Shown: piece by piece, positions 17,973 to 28,095 of the stretch
Position numbering within the stretch: the first letter of the stretch is position 1
Layout: every line of letters begins with the position of its first letter
Assembly: GCA_900762355.1 (NCBI GenBank)
Contig: CAAFGE010000032.1
Location: 47,265-111,264, forward strand
Length of the DNA stretch: 64,000 nucleotides
Direction: 5' to 3'
DNA from: an uncultured Collinsella sp.
GTDB taxonomy: Bacteria; Actinomycetota; Coriobacteriia; Coriobacteriales; Coriobacteriaceae
Translations under genes and position numbers: made by a program
Notes under the pieces: generated by a model
What the model saw: only the letters and a program-made list of their open reading frames with translations
Told to the model about the DNA's origin: nothing
The model's database searches: none

Positions 17973-19583
17973 ATGAACAACGACCTTTTCAAGGCGGGCG
18001 TCTCCCGTCGCGGTTTTCTGACCGGCTCCGCTGCCCTGTGCGTCATGGCGGGCCTCGGCCTCACCGGCTGCGGCGGTTCGGGCGCCGAGAGCGGTAGCGC
18101 CGCTGCCTCCGGCCAGGATGTGGAGTATCGCGACGAGCTGCAGATCGCGCTCCCGGCGAGCCCGGACGGACTCGATCCGCACACCACGTCGTCGCTTGTG
18201 ACCATGGACATCATCTGCAACGTCGTCGAGCCGCTTTTTGGCCTCGATAGCGACTACGAGCCCCAGCCCGTGCTGGCCAAGGGCTATGAGGTCTCCGACG
18301 ACGGCCTGACCTACACCATCAAGCTGCGCGAGGGCGTCACCTTCCACAACGGCAAGGAGTTTGGCTCCGAGGACGTCGTGGCCTCGATGAACCGCTGGCT
18401 CACCGTCAACGACCGCGCCGCGAGCCTGCTGCCCGGTGCCACCTTCGCCGCCTCGGGCGACCACGAGGTCACCTGCACGCTGACCGAGCCCGCCATCGAC
18501 TTTCTGATCATCCTGGGCAACCACTCCCAGTATCCGGGTATTTTCCCCTCCGAGGTCATCGAGGCCGCGGGCGATACTGGCGTGACCGAGTACGTGGGTA
18601 CCGGTGCCTACAAGTTTGTGGAGTGGAAGCAGGACCAGTACGTCCATCTCACCCGCTACGAGGACTATGTCGCCGCCCACGGCAAGGCTTCGGGCTACAC
18701 CGGCAAGGTCTCCGCGCCCACCAAGGACATCTACTATCAGTTCGTGACTGAGGCCTCCACGCGCGTGAGCGGGTTTGAGACCGGCGAGTACGATGTCGCT
18801 GGCGAGATCCCCACCGAGAACTACCACGACTTCGACGGCAACGACGACGTTAAGCTCTACACCCATAATGCCGGCGTTCTGACCGCCTTCCTCAACATGA
18901 ACGAGGGCGTCTTCGCCGACGAGGAGATCCGCAAGTGCGCACTCATGGCTATCGACTGCGAGGCGGCCGCTCTTGCCGCCTATGGCGAGAAGGAGCTCTT
19001 CAACATCGATCCCAACCTTGGCAACCCCGAGAACACTCAGTGGGCGACCGACGCGGGCAAGAAGTACTTCAACCAGGCCGACGCCAAGGCCGCCAAGAAG
19101 GCCCTGGCCAAGACCTCCTATGCCGGTGAGACGGTCAAGCTGCTGACCACCCCCGACTACAAGGAGATGTACAACGCCACCGTCGCGCTGCAGGAGCAGC
19201 TCGAGAAGGCCGGCTTCACTGCCGAGGTCGACAGCTACGAGTTCGCGACCTTCATGGACATCCGCTCCGGCAAGCCCGAGCAGTGGGACCTCTTTGTGGC
19301 CTCCACCAACTACAAGCCCATCCCGGCCCAGTCCCTCTCGGTCTCCAAGGCCTTCTATGGCCTGTCCGACGAGAAGGCGCTCAAGCTCGTGGCCGAGACC
19401 CGCACCGCCGAGGACACCGACGCCGCGGCCAAGAAGTGGGCCGAAGCTCAGGAGCGCCTCTATGAGATCGCCGTCATCGAGCCGCTTTGCCACTACGTTT
19501 CCATCACGGGCACCCAGGCAGACGTCGAGGACGTCGAGGTGCTCGACGGCGCCATCATCTGGAACGCCAAGCGTCCGGAGTAA
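17973..19583 (+). CDS. ABC transporter substrate-binding lipoprotein, family 5 (peptide/nickel type)
   Basis: A 536-residue exported lipoprotein. The N-terminus has SRRGFLTG, a hydrophobic core and the lipobox LTGC, and the mature part shows the SBP_bac_5 stretches PDGLDPHTTSS, YTIKLREGVTFHNGKEF and VGTGAYKFVEW. The family binds peptides, nickel chelates, opines or glutathione-like ligands. The ligand here is not predictable, but the gene sits between two double-cubane-type proteins and may import their substrate. ATG at 17973 follows AAAGGAA. Confidence 0.87.
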   Translation: MNNDLFKAGVSRRGFLTGSAALCVMAGLGLTGCGGSGAESGSAAASGQDVEYRDELQIALPASPDGLDPHTTSSLVTMDIICNVVEPLFGLDSDYEPQPVLAKGYEVSDDGLTYTIKLREGVTFHNGKEFGSEDVVASMNRWLTVNDRAASLLPGATFAASGDHEVTCTLTEPAIDFLIILGNHSQYPGIFPSEVIEAAGDTGVTEYVGTGAYKFVEWKQDQYVHLTRYEDYVAAHGKASGYTGKVSAPTKDIYYQFVTEASTRVSGFETGEYDVAGEIPTENYHDFDGNDDVKLYTHNAGVLTAFLNMNEGVFADEEIRKCALMAIDCEAAALAAYGEKELFNIDPNLGNPENTQWATDAGKKYFNQADAKAAKKALAKTSYAGETVKLLTTPDYKEMYNATVALQEQLEKAGFTAEVDSYEFATFMDIRSGKPEQWDLFVASTNYKPIPAQSLSVSKAFYGLSDEKALKLVAETRTAEDTDAAAKKWAEAQERLYEIAVIEPLCHYVSITGTQADVEDVEVLDGAIIWNAKRPE

Positions 19584-19593
19584 TGCAATAGAT

Positions 19594-19637
19594 GGCGTGG
19601 CGGCTTGAGGGGTCTGGTCCCCTGTGGCCGCCACGCC
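19594..19637 (+). other. intercistronic hairpin between binding protein and permease genes
   Basis: GGCGTGGCGGC (19594-19604) pairs perfectly with GCCGCCACGCC (19627-19637), with an inner GGGG/CCCC. There is no T tract. Such hairpins usually stabilise the upstream binding-protein mRNA, giving more binding protein than permease. Confidence 0.6.
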
Positions 19638-19671
19638 CTGTCCACGTTCAGAGGGGAAATAGACGCCTCGC

Positions 19672-20625
19672 ATGTTGAAGTACACGCTCAAACGTATAGG
19701 CGCGATGGTTCCGGTGATGCTCATCATCTCGGTCGTCGTTTTTTTGATTATCTATCTCACACCGGGTGACCCGGCCTCTTCGATGCTCGGCATGGAGGCT
19801 TCGGCCGACCAGATCGAGCGCGTCAACGATAGCCTGGGACTCAACGAGCCGTTGCCGCAGCGCTACGTTGAGTGGATGGGCGGCGTGCTTACCGGCGACC
19901 TGGGCGATTCGTATTTTATGCGCCAGCCCGTCACGCAGGCGATCGCCGAGCACTTTGGCCCCACGCTATCGCTTGCGCTTCTGGCGCAGCTCATCGCGCT
20001 GTTGATTGCACTGCCCTGCGGCGTCGTCGCTGCCCTCAAACATGGGTCGCGCACCGACGCGGTCTTGCGTGTCGTTGCTCTTTTGGGCGTGGCGATACCC
20101 GGCTTTTTGATGGCGCTCATGCTTATGTGGCTGTTTGCCGTCACGTTGCGTGTGTTCCCGGTGGCCGGCTATGCGCCGCTATCGAAGGGCTGGTTCAGCC
20201 ATTTGCGCTATCTTGCGTTGCCGGCCATATCGCTTGGATGTGTGCAGGCGGCCCTGCTCATGCGCATGACCCGTTCGAGCGTTATCGAGGCCATGCAGCT
20301 TGACTGCGTCAAGACGGCGCGTGCCAAGGGCGTCTCCGAGGTTCGCGTGGTGCTGGCCCATGCCCTGCGCAACGCCGCGCTGCCGATTCTCACCTCGGTC
20401 GGCTATTCTTTTGGCGCCCTGATTACGGGCGCCGTGGTGACTGAGGCCATTTTTAACATCCCTGGTTTGGGCCAGCTGGTCACGAGCTCTATCGAGCGTC
20501 GCGACTATCCGGTGATTCAGGGTGTGCTGCTGGTCATCGCCTTGTTGAATTCGGTGATCAATCTGGCCGTCGACCTTGCCTACGGCGCTTTTGACCCGCG
20601 CGCTCGCAAATGGGGCGATGCGTGA
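19672..20625 (+). CDS. ABC transporter permease, DppB/OppB type
   Basis: The 317-residue membrane protein starts LKYTLKRIGAMVPVMLIIS, the standard DppB N-terminus, and has PGDPASSMLG and an EAA-loop region near ALRNAALPILTSVG followed by TEAIFNIPGLGQL. It pairs with the DppC-type permease, whose ATG overlaps its stop (20625). Substrate follows the family-5 binding protein upstream and is not known. Confidence 0.88.
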   Translation: MLKYTLKRIGAMVPVMLIISVVVFLIIYLTPGDPASSMLGMEASADQIERVNDSLGLNEPLPQRYVEWMGGVLTGDLGDSYFMRQPVTQAIAEHFGPTLSLALLAQLIALLIALPCGVVAALKHGSRTDAVLRVVALLGVAIPGFLMALMLMWLFAVTLRVFPVAGYAPLSKGWFSHLRYLALPAISLGCVQAALLMRMTRSSVIEAMQLDCVKTARAKGVSEVRVVLAHALRNAALPILTSVGYSFGALITGAVVTEAIFNIPGLGQLVTSSIERRDYPVIQGVLLVIALLNSVINLAVDLAYGAFDPRARKWGDA

Positions 20626-21452
20626 TGACAAGCTTTAAGAAGGCTCTTGCCAACAAGGGGTTTGTGGTCGGCGGCTGCATTTTCCTGGCGATTGCGCTGA
20701 TCGCGCTCGTCGGTCCGCTGGTGTGGACGGTTAATCCCAATGCGCAGGAGATGGCGTTGCGACTTTCGGCACCTTCGCCCGCGCATCCCTTTGGCTGCGA
20801 TGACTTTGGCCGCGACCTGCTTGCCCGCGTCATCGTGGGCGCGCGCGTGTCGCTTGGCGTTGGCATTGCCGTCACGCTCGCGACGAGTGCGCTCGGCTTG
20901 GTGATCGGTGCCTATGCGTGCTACAACGAGAGACTCGATCATATTCTCATGCGCATCTGCGACGGCTTTATGTCCATTCCGGGCGTGCTTTTGGCTATCG
21001 CACTCATGGCCATGATGGGCGCCTCGGTCTGGAACGTCATCATTGCGCTCTCCATCGTCTATACGCCCAGCATGGCGCGCATCGTGCGCTCGCGCGCGAT
21101 GGTGGTCAAGGAGGAGCCCTTTGTGGAGGCCCTGCGCGTGCAGGGCGCCTCGACCGCGCGCATCGTGTGGCTGCATATCGTGCCCAACGTTATGGCGCCC
21201 TTCCTGGTGCAGGCGACCTTCGTCTTTGCCGAGGCCGTGCTCTCGGAGGCCGCCCTCTCGTTTCTGGGCCTGGGTATCAAGGCACCCGACGCCAGCTGGG
21301 GAAACATCCTGCAGGCGGGTAAGAACGTGATGCGCAAAGCCTGGTGGATGATCTTCTTCCCGGCAGCGGCCATCATCGCGAGCGTGCTTTCGCTGAACCT
21401 CGCCGGCGACGGCCTGCGCGACGCCCTCGACCCCAAGACTAAGGAGGACTAG
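20625..21452 (+). CDS. ABC transporter permease, DppC/OppC type
   Basis: The 275-residue permease shows HPFGCDDFGRDLLARVIVGAR, the marker of DppC proteins (about residues 50-70), and a C-terminal SEAALSFLGLGIKAPDASWG. Start overlaps the dppB-type stop by one base. An in-frame start at 20610 lies within the upstream gene and was rejected. Confidence 0.88.
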   Translation: MTSFKKALANKGFVVGGCIFLAIALIALVGPLVWTVNPNAQEMALRLSAPSPAHPFGCDDFGRDLLARVIVGARVSLGVGIAVTLATSALGLVIGAYACYNERLDHILMRICDGFMSIPGVLLAIALMAMMGASVWNVIIALSIVYTPSMARIVRSRAMVVKEEPFVEALRVQGASTARIVWLHIVPNVMAPFLVQATFVFAEAVLSEAALSFLGLGIKAPDASWGNILQAGKNVMRKAWWMIFFPAAAIIASVLSLNLAGDGLRDALDPKTKED

Positions 21453-21455
21453 CCC

Positions 21456-22440
<985 letters not shown>

Positions 22441-22451
<11 letters not shown>

Positions 22452-23226
22452 TAGCGAAGCCCTGCTTAGGGTCTCACATCTGACTAAAACGTATCCCATG
22501 CCGGGCTCAGGTTTTAAGCGTCAGGTCTTTACCGCCGTGGACGATCTGTCGTTTGAGATCGCGCCGGGCGAGGTCTATGGCCTGGTTGGCGAATCCGGTT
22601 CGGGCAAGTCGACGACTGGACGCCTGATCTGTGGTCTCGAGCGTGCGGATTCCGGCTCGATTGTCTATCGCGGGCACGACCTCGCCACGATGTCGGAGCG
22701 CGAACGCAAGCCGTTTCGCCGCGAGATCCAGCTGGTATTCCAGGATAGCTCTACGGCTTTTGACCCGCGCAACCGTGTCGGCCGCATTTTGGAGGAGCCG
22801 CTGATTATCGCCGGCGTGCGCGATGCGGATGAGCGCCATGGGCGCGCGCTCTCGGCCCTGGCCTCGGTCGGTCTTCTGGCAGAGCATTATGACCGCTATC
22901 CGCATGACCTTTCGGGGGGACAGCGTCAGCGACTCAATCTGGCACGGGCGCTTATTTGCGAGCCGCGCCTTGTGGTATGCGACGAGCCGGTCTCGGCGCT
23001 TGACGTGTCCGTTCAGGCCCAAGTGCTCAACTTGCTTCGCGACCTGCAGCGCACGACGGGCGTGGCGCTGCTGTTTATCACGCATGATATGCGTGTGGTT
23101 CGGCATATGTCCGACCGGATTGGCGTGCTCTACCACGGTCGTCTTGTCGAGGAAGGCGCGGCCGAGGACGTGATCGCGCACCCGAGCGATCCGTATACGC
23201 AGGAGCTTATCGACGCCATTCCCTAG
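22441..23226 (+). CDS. ABC transporter ATP-binding protein, DppF/OppF type
   Basis: The 261-residue ATPase has [16 protein letters not shown] and [12 protein letters not shown]. It is shorter than typical OppF (about 310-330 residues), ending soon after the [15 protein letters not shown] segment and lacking the Cys-containing tail. It completes a five-gene importer (17973-23226). ATG at 22441 lies inside the 3' end of the previous gene with GGAAGGGGAG before it. Confidence 0.87.
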
Positions 23227-23302
23227 AGGATGCTTCCTTTTGGGTATGGCGTGGGTTCGTTGTTTAATTGTCGGTATATCGGTGCAAGAGAGGGGAACTA
23301 CT

Positions 23303-24466
23303 ATGGCCGATATCGAGGAACAGCCGTTGCCGTCCACGTTTGAGGAGTTCAACGAGCAACGCAAGGCGTCGTTTATTCGCGTCAAGGATTATAAGCAGGC
23401 GGGTAATCGCCTGGTCGGCTTTTTGTGCAGCTATACGCCGCTCGAGATTATCGATGCCGCGGGCGCTGCAAGCGTGGCCTTGTGCGGCACATCCGATGAG
23501 GTGATTCCCGAGGCCGAGAAGGTGCTGCCGGCAAATCTGTGTCCGCTCATCAAGTCGACCTACGGTTTTGCCTATTCGCAAAAGTGCCCGTTTACGTACT
23601 TTAGCGACATGATCATCGGCGAGACCACCTGCGACGGCAAGAAGAAGATGTACGAGCTACTCAACGAGCTCAAGCGCACGCACATTCTGCATCTTCCGCA
23701 GGGTCGCGACCGCGCCTACGAGCGCGAGGGCTGGTACGAGGAGTGCCGTCTGCTCAAGGAAGAGCTTGAGGGTTTCTACGGCATCACGATTACCGACGAT
23801 GACCTGCGCGCTGCCGTCCGTCGTCGCAACCGCTTGCGTGCGGCCCAGCTCGAGATGTTTGCGCTGCAGGCCAACCAGCCGGCGGCCATGAGCGGCGTCG
23901 ACCTGATGAGCACCATGTTTGCCGGTACGTTTAGCTTTGATATCGAGGCCTATACGCAGCAGCTGGAGCAAAAGGTTGCCAAGCTGCGCGAGGCCTACGA
24001 CGCGGGCGAGCGCCCGGTTGCGGCGGATGCCAAGCGCATTCTGATCACCGGCTGCCCGGTGGGCGGCGTAATCAACAAGATCGGTCGCACCATCGAGTCC
24101 AACGGCGGCGTGGTCGTTTGCATGGACGACTGCTCGGGCGAGCGCACGGCGGCCATGATGATCGACCCGGAGGCTCCCGACATCCTGCGCGCCATCGCCG
24201 ACCGCTACCTGGATATCAACTGCTCGGTCATGACGCCCAACGACGGTCGTATGGACAACACCCTGGCCATGTGCGAGAAATACCACGTTGACGGTGTGGT
24301 GGAGAATGTGCTCCAGGCGTGCCACACCTTTAACGTGGAGAGTGCGCGCATGCAGGAGGCTGTCGAGGGTGCGGGTATTCCGTACATGAAGATCGAGACC
24401 GATTACAGCAACGGCGACATGGGCCAGATCGAGACCCGCATCGCCGCCTTTATCGAGACCCTGTAG
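23303..24466 (+). CDS. double-cubane-cluster / 2-hydroxyacyl-CoA dehydratase family protein (second copy)
   Basis: The 387-residue protein is a paralogue of the one at 16505 but about 40 residues shorter at the N-terminus. It keeps the aligned cysteines (42, 61, 80, 95, 110, 277, 307, 340), [19 protein letters not shown] and [15 protein letters not shown]. It also has CMDDCSGE near residue 273-280, where the first copy has a single cysteine. Both could be independent reductases sharing one activator, or they could form a heterodimer. The ATG at 23303 follows AGAGAGGGG. Confidence 0.82.
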   Translation: MADIEEQPLPSTFEEFNEQRKASFIRVKDYKQAGNRLVGFLCSYTPLEIIDAAGAASVALCGTSDEVIPEAEKVLPANLCPLIKSTYGFAYSQKCPFTYFSDMIIGETTCDGKKKMYELLNELKRTHILHLPQGRDRAYEREGWYEECRLLKEELEGFYGITITDDDLRAAVRRRNRLRAAQLEMFALQANQPAAMSGVDLMSTMFAGTFSFDIEAYTQQLEQKVAKLREAYDAGERPVAADAKRILITGCPVGGVINKIGRTIESNGGVVVCMDDCSGERTAAMMIDPEAPDILRAIADRYLDINCSVMTPNDGRMDNTLAMCEKYHVDGVVENVLQACHTFNVESARMQEAVEGAGIPYMKIETDYSNGDMGQIETRIAAFIETL

Positions 24467-24521
24467 GGCGAACGCGGCAAGGGGACAGCCCCTATGCCAT
24501 ATCAATTTGAAAGGAAAAGAA

Positions 24522-25067
24522 ATGGTTGAACCCAATGTTGCAATTGGCGTTTCTGAGCTAAGTCCTCGTGCGGTACAACGGGCGGCCGAGGCTAACTTCA
24601 AAAAGGGTTATTACTGCTGCGAGTCGCTTGTCTACACCATGAAACAAATGCTCGAGCTCGATGTGCCCGATTCGGTCGTGGCTATGGCGTCTGGTATGTC
24701 GGTGGGCGCAGGCAAGTCCGGCTGCGCATGCGGCGCTTTTAACGGTGGCATTCTGGCGATTGGAATGTTGTTTGGACGTACGGAGCAGGACGGCCCGACC
24801 AATCCAAAATCCGTCAAGTCGATGCAGCTTACGCACGAGCTGCACGATTGGTTCCGCGAGAACAACGGTAAGCATGCCATCTGCTGCCGTATCCTGACGA
24901 AGGAATTTGACATGGGCCGCGGTGAGCATAAAGAGCAGTGCATTTACTACACAGGTCTGTGTGCATGGAAGGTCGCTCAGATGGTGTGTCGCGAGTGCGG
25001 CATTAAGAATCTGGACGAAGTCGACGAGCCGGCTCCGCGCCGTAAAGTTGCCGATATCGAAATCTAG
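24522..25067 (+). CDS. C_GCAxxG_C_C family redox protein (second copy)
   Basis: The 181-residue protein has YYCCESLVY, a Gly-rich GAGKSGCACGAFNGG and several further cysteines including CC in ICCRIL and C..YYTGLCAWK. It is a longer relative of the protein at 3277-3723. A role in electron or metal transfer is inferred from the cysteines only. It lies 55 bases after the second double-cubane gene and 68 bases before the TDT transporter, with AAAGGAA before its ATG. Confidence 0.8.
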   Translation: MVEPNVAIGVSELSPRAVQRAAEANFKKGYYCCESLVYTMKQMLELDVPDSVVAMASGMSVGAGKSGCACGAFNGGILAIGMLFGRTEQDGPTNPKSVKSMQLTHELHDWFRENNGKHAICCRILTKEFDMGRGEHKEQCIYYTGLCAWKVAQMVCRECGIKNLDEVDEPAPRRKVADIEI

Positions 25068-25135
25068 CAGCAGGTGTCCGGCGAGATGCCGGGACCTGGC
25101 ATAAGAAGGCCGACGAGGTTAGGAAACCTATCTAT

Positions 25136-26050
25136 ATGGATATGATCAAGAAAATCCCTGTTCCGATTTGCGGCGTCGCGTTAGGTTGTGCGGCCCTGGG
25201 TAATCTTTTGCAGAGTTATTCCGAGACGCTGCGCATAGTCTGCGGCGTGGTTTCGGCACTGTTCCTGCTGCTATTCATTATCAAGGCGGTCGCATTCCCC
25301 AAGCTGCTTGCCGAGGATATGACGAACCCTATCATGGCAAGTGTTTCGGGCACGTTCTCGATGACGCTCATGCTGCTTTCGACCTATATCAAAGGGTATC
25401 TTGGTGCCGCGGATGTGTCGTTTGTCGTGTGGGTCGTGGCGATTGCGCTTCATGTCGCGCTGATCGTGTTCTTCACGGCTAAGTTTGTGGCAAAGATTAA
25501 GCTCCAAGCCGTCTTTGCCAGTTATTACATTGTGTATGTTGGCATTGCTGTCGCAGCTGTTACCGCGCCTGCGTACGAAGCTACGGCAATTGGCGCCGCT
25601 GCATTCTGGTTTGGTCTGGTTAGCTTTGTGGCGCTGTTTGTTCTGGTGACGATGAGGTATGTCAAGCTGCCCAATGTTCCAGAGCCCGCCAAACCGCTTA
25701 TCTGCATCTACGCTGCGCCCATGAGCCTGTGCCTCGCTGGTTACGTGCAATCCGTTATGCCCAAGAACCACGTCTTTTTGTTGGCGATGTTTGCCGTTGC
25801 GACGGTCATCTATCTGTTCGCGTTGGTGCAGTTGGTCCGTTGCCTCTCGCTTCCGTTTTATCCCAGCTATGCGGCGTTTACCTTCCCCTTTGTGATCAGC
25901 GCCATCGCATCCAAGATGACGGCAGCCTGTCTTTTGAACATGGGGGCACCGCTGCCGTGGCTTGCTCCCGTTGTGCTTGTAGAGACGGTGATTGCGGCTA
26001 TTCTGGTGGTCTATACCTGCGTGCGCTATCTCGCTTTTTTGAAGGTCTAA
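25136..26050 (+). CDS. TDT-family (tellurite-resistance/dicarboxylate) transporter
   Basis: The 304-residue protein has about ten hydrophobic segments and the layout of the TDT/SLAC1 family, starting KKIPVPICGVALGCAALGNLL. The family includes TehA (tellurite resistance), Mae1 (malate) and Ssu1 (sulfite efflux), so an anion or chalcogen oxyanion substrate is possible. Its position between redox and selenium genes favours the latter as a hypothesis. ATGs at 25136 and 25142 are both possible; the ribosome-binding site is weak. Confidence 0.78.
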   Translation: MDMIKKIPVPICGVALGCAALGNLLQSYSETLRIVCGVVSALFLLLFIIKAVAFPKLLAEDMTNPIMASVSGTFSMTLMLLSTYIKGYLGAADVSFVVWVVAIALHVALIVFFTAKFVAKIKLQAVFASYYIVYVGIAVAAVTAPAYEATAIGAAAFWFGLVSFVALFVLVTMRYVKLPNVPEPAKPLICIYAAPMSLCLAGYVQSVMPKNHVFLLAMFAVATVIYLFALVQLVRCLSLPFYPSYAAFTFPFVISAIASKMTAACLLNMGAPLPWLAPVVLVETVIAAILVVYTCVRYLAFLKV

Positions 26051-26098
26051 CGAATGTGACAAAGGGGCGTCCCTGCGTTGCATAAGAAGGAGGATGCC

Positions 26099-26863
26099 GT
26101 GGTTGGCATTGGTATCGACATCGGCTCGACGGCCGCGAAGGCTGCGGTGGTGGAGACGGATGGCTCCATTGCGTGGACCTGCGTCATGCCGACGGGCTAT
26201 TCGTCGGTCGATGCGGCGGAGCGTCTGCGCAGCGAGCTTGCCGCGGCCGGCTATGACGTGACGGCCGACGATGCTTGTGTGGTCGCGACTGGCTACGGCC
26301 GTGTCGCCGTGCCCTATGCGCACAAGGTCGTGACAGAGATCACCTGCCACGGTACCGGTGCCGTGCGCCTGTTTGGCGATCACGGCACGGTGATCGACGT
26401 GGGCGGTCAGGACACCAAGGTCATTCAGCTTAAAAGTGGCCGCGTGGCCAAGTTTGCCATGAACGACAAGTGCGCCGCCGGCACGGGGCGCTTTTTGGAG
26501 ATCATGGCCGACCGCCTAGGCATTTCCCAGCAGCAGATGGCCGACCTGGCGCGTTCCGGCGAGCCCACCAAGATCAGCAGCATGTGTACGGTGTTTGCCG
26601 AAAGCGAGGTTATCAGCCTGATCGGTCGCGGTGAGCCGCGCGAGAACATAGCCCGCGGTGTGATCGACAGCGTGGTCTCGCGCGTGGCGACCATGGCCGG
26701 GCAGGCCGCGGGCGCCCCGTACTACCTGACCGGTGGCCTGTGCGAGAACGCCTTCGTGGTGGAGCGGTTGGGCGAGCTACTGGGGTCGCCGGTGACCACC
26801 TCGCCCCAGGCTCGCTTTGCCGGAGCGATCGGCGCAGCTGTCCGCGCCGCCGCCTTGGCCTAG
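26099..26863 (+). CDS. ATPase activator of double-cubane / 2-hydroxyacyl-CoA dehydratase enzymes (BadF/HgdC type)
   Basis: The 254-residue ASKHA-fold ATPase has GIDIGSTAAKA at the N-terminus and IDVGGQDTKV. The two cysteines that hold the intersubunit [4Fe-4S] cluster lie in NDKCAAGTGRF and SSMCTVFAESEV. Such proteins use ATP hydrolysis to push single electrons onto the partner enzyme. It is the only activator in the window, so it presumably serves both partners (16505 and 23303). GTG at 26099 follows AAGGAGG; an upstream TTG at 26078 is less likely. Confidence 0.9.
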   Translation: MVGIGIDIGSTAAKAAVVETDGSIAWTCVMPTGYSSVDAAERLRSELAAAGYDVTADDACVVATGYGRVAVPYAHKVVTEITCHGTGAVRLFGDHGTVIDVGGQDTKVIQLKSGRVAKFAMNDKCAAGTGRFLEIMADRLGISQQQMADLARSGEPTKISSMCTVFAESEVISLIGRGEPRENIARGVIDSVVSRVATMAGQAAGAPYYLTGGLCENAFVVERLGELLGSPVTTSPQARFAGAIGAAVRAAALA

Positions 26864-26877
26864 GGGTGTACCGCGAC

Positions 26878-28095
26878 ATGCGCATCCTCAATATCTCGGC
26901 ACAAAAACCAGATAGCACCGGCAGCGGCACCTACCTTGCCGCGCTCGTGCGCGAGCAGATCGAGAAGGGGCACCGTGTCGCCGTGCTTTGCGGCGCGGCA
27001 CCGGGTGATACCCAAGGCGAGCTGGACCGGCGTGCTGCCGTGTTTGCCGTACCGTTCGAGTCGCCCGAGCTGCCGTTTCCCATCTGCGGTATGTCCGATG
27101 TCATGCCCTATCCCTCCACACGCTATCGTGACCTGACGCCTTCGATGCTCAAGGCATTTGAGCGGGCATTTGCTGCTGCAATCGATCGGGCGGTGGCTGA
27201 GTTTCGGCCCGATCTGGTGCTCTGCCATCACCTGTATCTGGTGACCGCATTGGCGCGCGAGTGCGTCCGGGGCGTGCCGGTTGTTGCCGTGTGCCATTCG
27301 ACCGACCTGCGCCAGCTGCGTTCGCATGCGCTCGAGCGCGATCGCATCGTAAGTGCGGTTCGTCGGCTCGATGCCGTCTTTGCGCTCCATGCTGAGCAGG
27401 CTGAGCAGATTGGCCTGGTATGCGGCGTCGATGCCGATCGCATCCATGTGATTGGGACGGGTTACGACCATCGCGTCTTCTGCCGCGACGCAAGCGTGGC
27501 GGGGCAGCCGGGATCGCTTGTGTACGTGGGCAAGATTTGCTTTAAAAAGGGCGTCGAGTCACTGGTTCGAGCTGTGTCATTGCCGATTGACGATGACGTC
27601 CGCCCATCTGGCTTGGTACTTGTGGGCGGCCGCGGGGACGATGCCGAGTACGCGCGTATCGAGCGCTTGGCCACGGCCTCGGCTGTGCCGGTGGCGCTGG
27701 CGGGGCGCCTGGATAGCGATGGGCTCGTGCGTGCCTACCGCAGTTCCGACGTCTTTGTGCTGCCTTCGTTTTACGAGGGTCTGCCGCTCGTGACGATCGA
27801 GGCCCTCGCGTGCGGCTGCAAAGTTGTGGCGACCGATTTGCCCGGCGTTCGTCCCTGGATGGAGGCGATGCTTCCCGGTGCTCCCGTGACGTGGGTGGCG
27901 TCGCCGCGTATGACGGATGTCGACACGCCTGTGGCGGCCGACCTTCCGTTGTTTGAGCGCGCACTGGCAGATGCTATCGCGCGGGCACTTGCGGCTCCGC
28001 CTTCGACGTTCGAGCCGTCGGCGGTCTCTTGGGAAGCGTGCCTGGCGCGTATACTTAAAGTCGTTGATTTGTTGGAAAGGGGTTCGTATGGCTAA
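26878..28095 (+). CDS. GT-B glycosyltransferase (group 1/GT4-like), coupled to selD
   Basis: The 405-residue protein has a GT4-like architecture: an N-terminal MRILNISAQKPDSTGSGTYL loop, LVYVGKICFKKGVESLV at the start of the nucleotide-sugar domain and the acceptor/donor EX7E-type segment PSFYEGLPLVTIEALACG. It starts 14 bases after the activator gene, and its stop overlaps the selD start by 8 bases, which implies translational coupling. Coupling of a glycosyltransferase to SelD is reminiscent of selenosugar formation, but the N-terminus is not an obvious SenB match. Donor and acceptor are unknown. Confidence 0.8.
   Translation: MRILNISAQKPDSTGSGTYLAALVREQIEKGHRVAVLCGAAPGDTQGELDRRAAVFAVPFESPELPFPICGMSDVMPYPSTRYRDLTPSMLKAFERAFAAAIDRAVAEFRPDLVLCHHLYLVTALARECVRGVPVVAVCHSTDLRQLRSHALERDRIVSAVRRLDAVFALHAEQAEQIGLVCGVDADRIHVIGTGYDHRVFCRDASVAGQPGSLVYVGKICFKKGVESLVRAVSLPIDDDVRPSGLVLVGGRGDDAEYARIERLATASAVPVALAGRLDSDGLVRAYRSSDVFVLPSFYEGLPLVTIEALACGCKVVATDLPGVRPWMEAMLPGAPVTWVASPRMTDVDTPVAADLPLFERALADAIARALAAPPSTFEPSAVSWEACLARILKVVDLLERGSYG

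Noticed and set aside
24478..24495. Terminator at GGGGACAGCCCC before the second C_GCAxxG_C_C gene
   Set aside because: The stem is only four base pairs and no T tract follows.
26051..26076. Terminator remnant GTGACAAAGGGGC before the activator gene
   Set aside because: It matches one arm of the xpt terminator but has no second arm, so it cannot form the hairpin.
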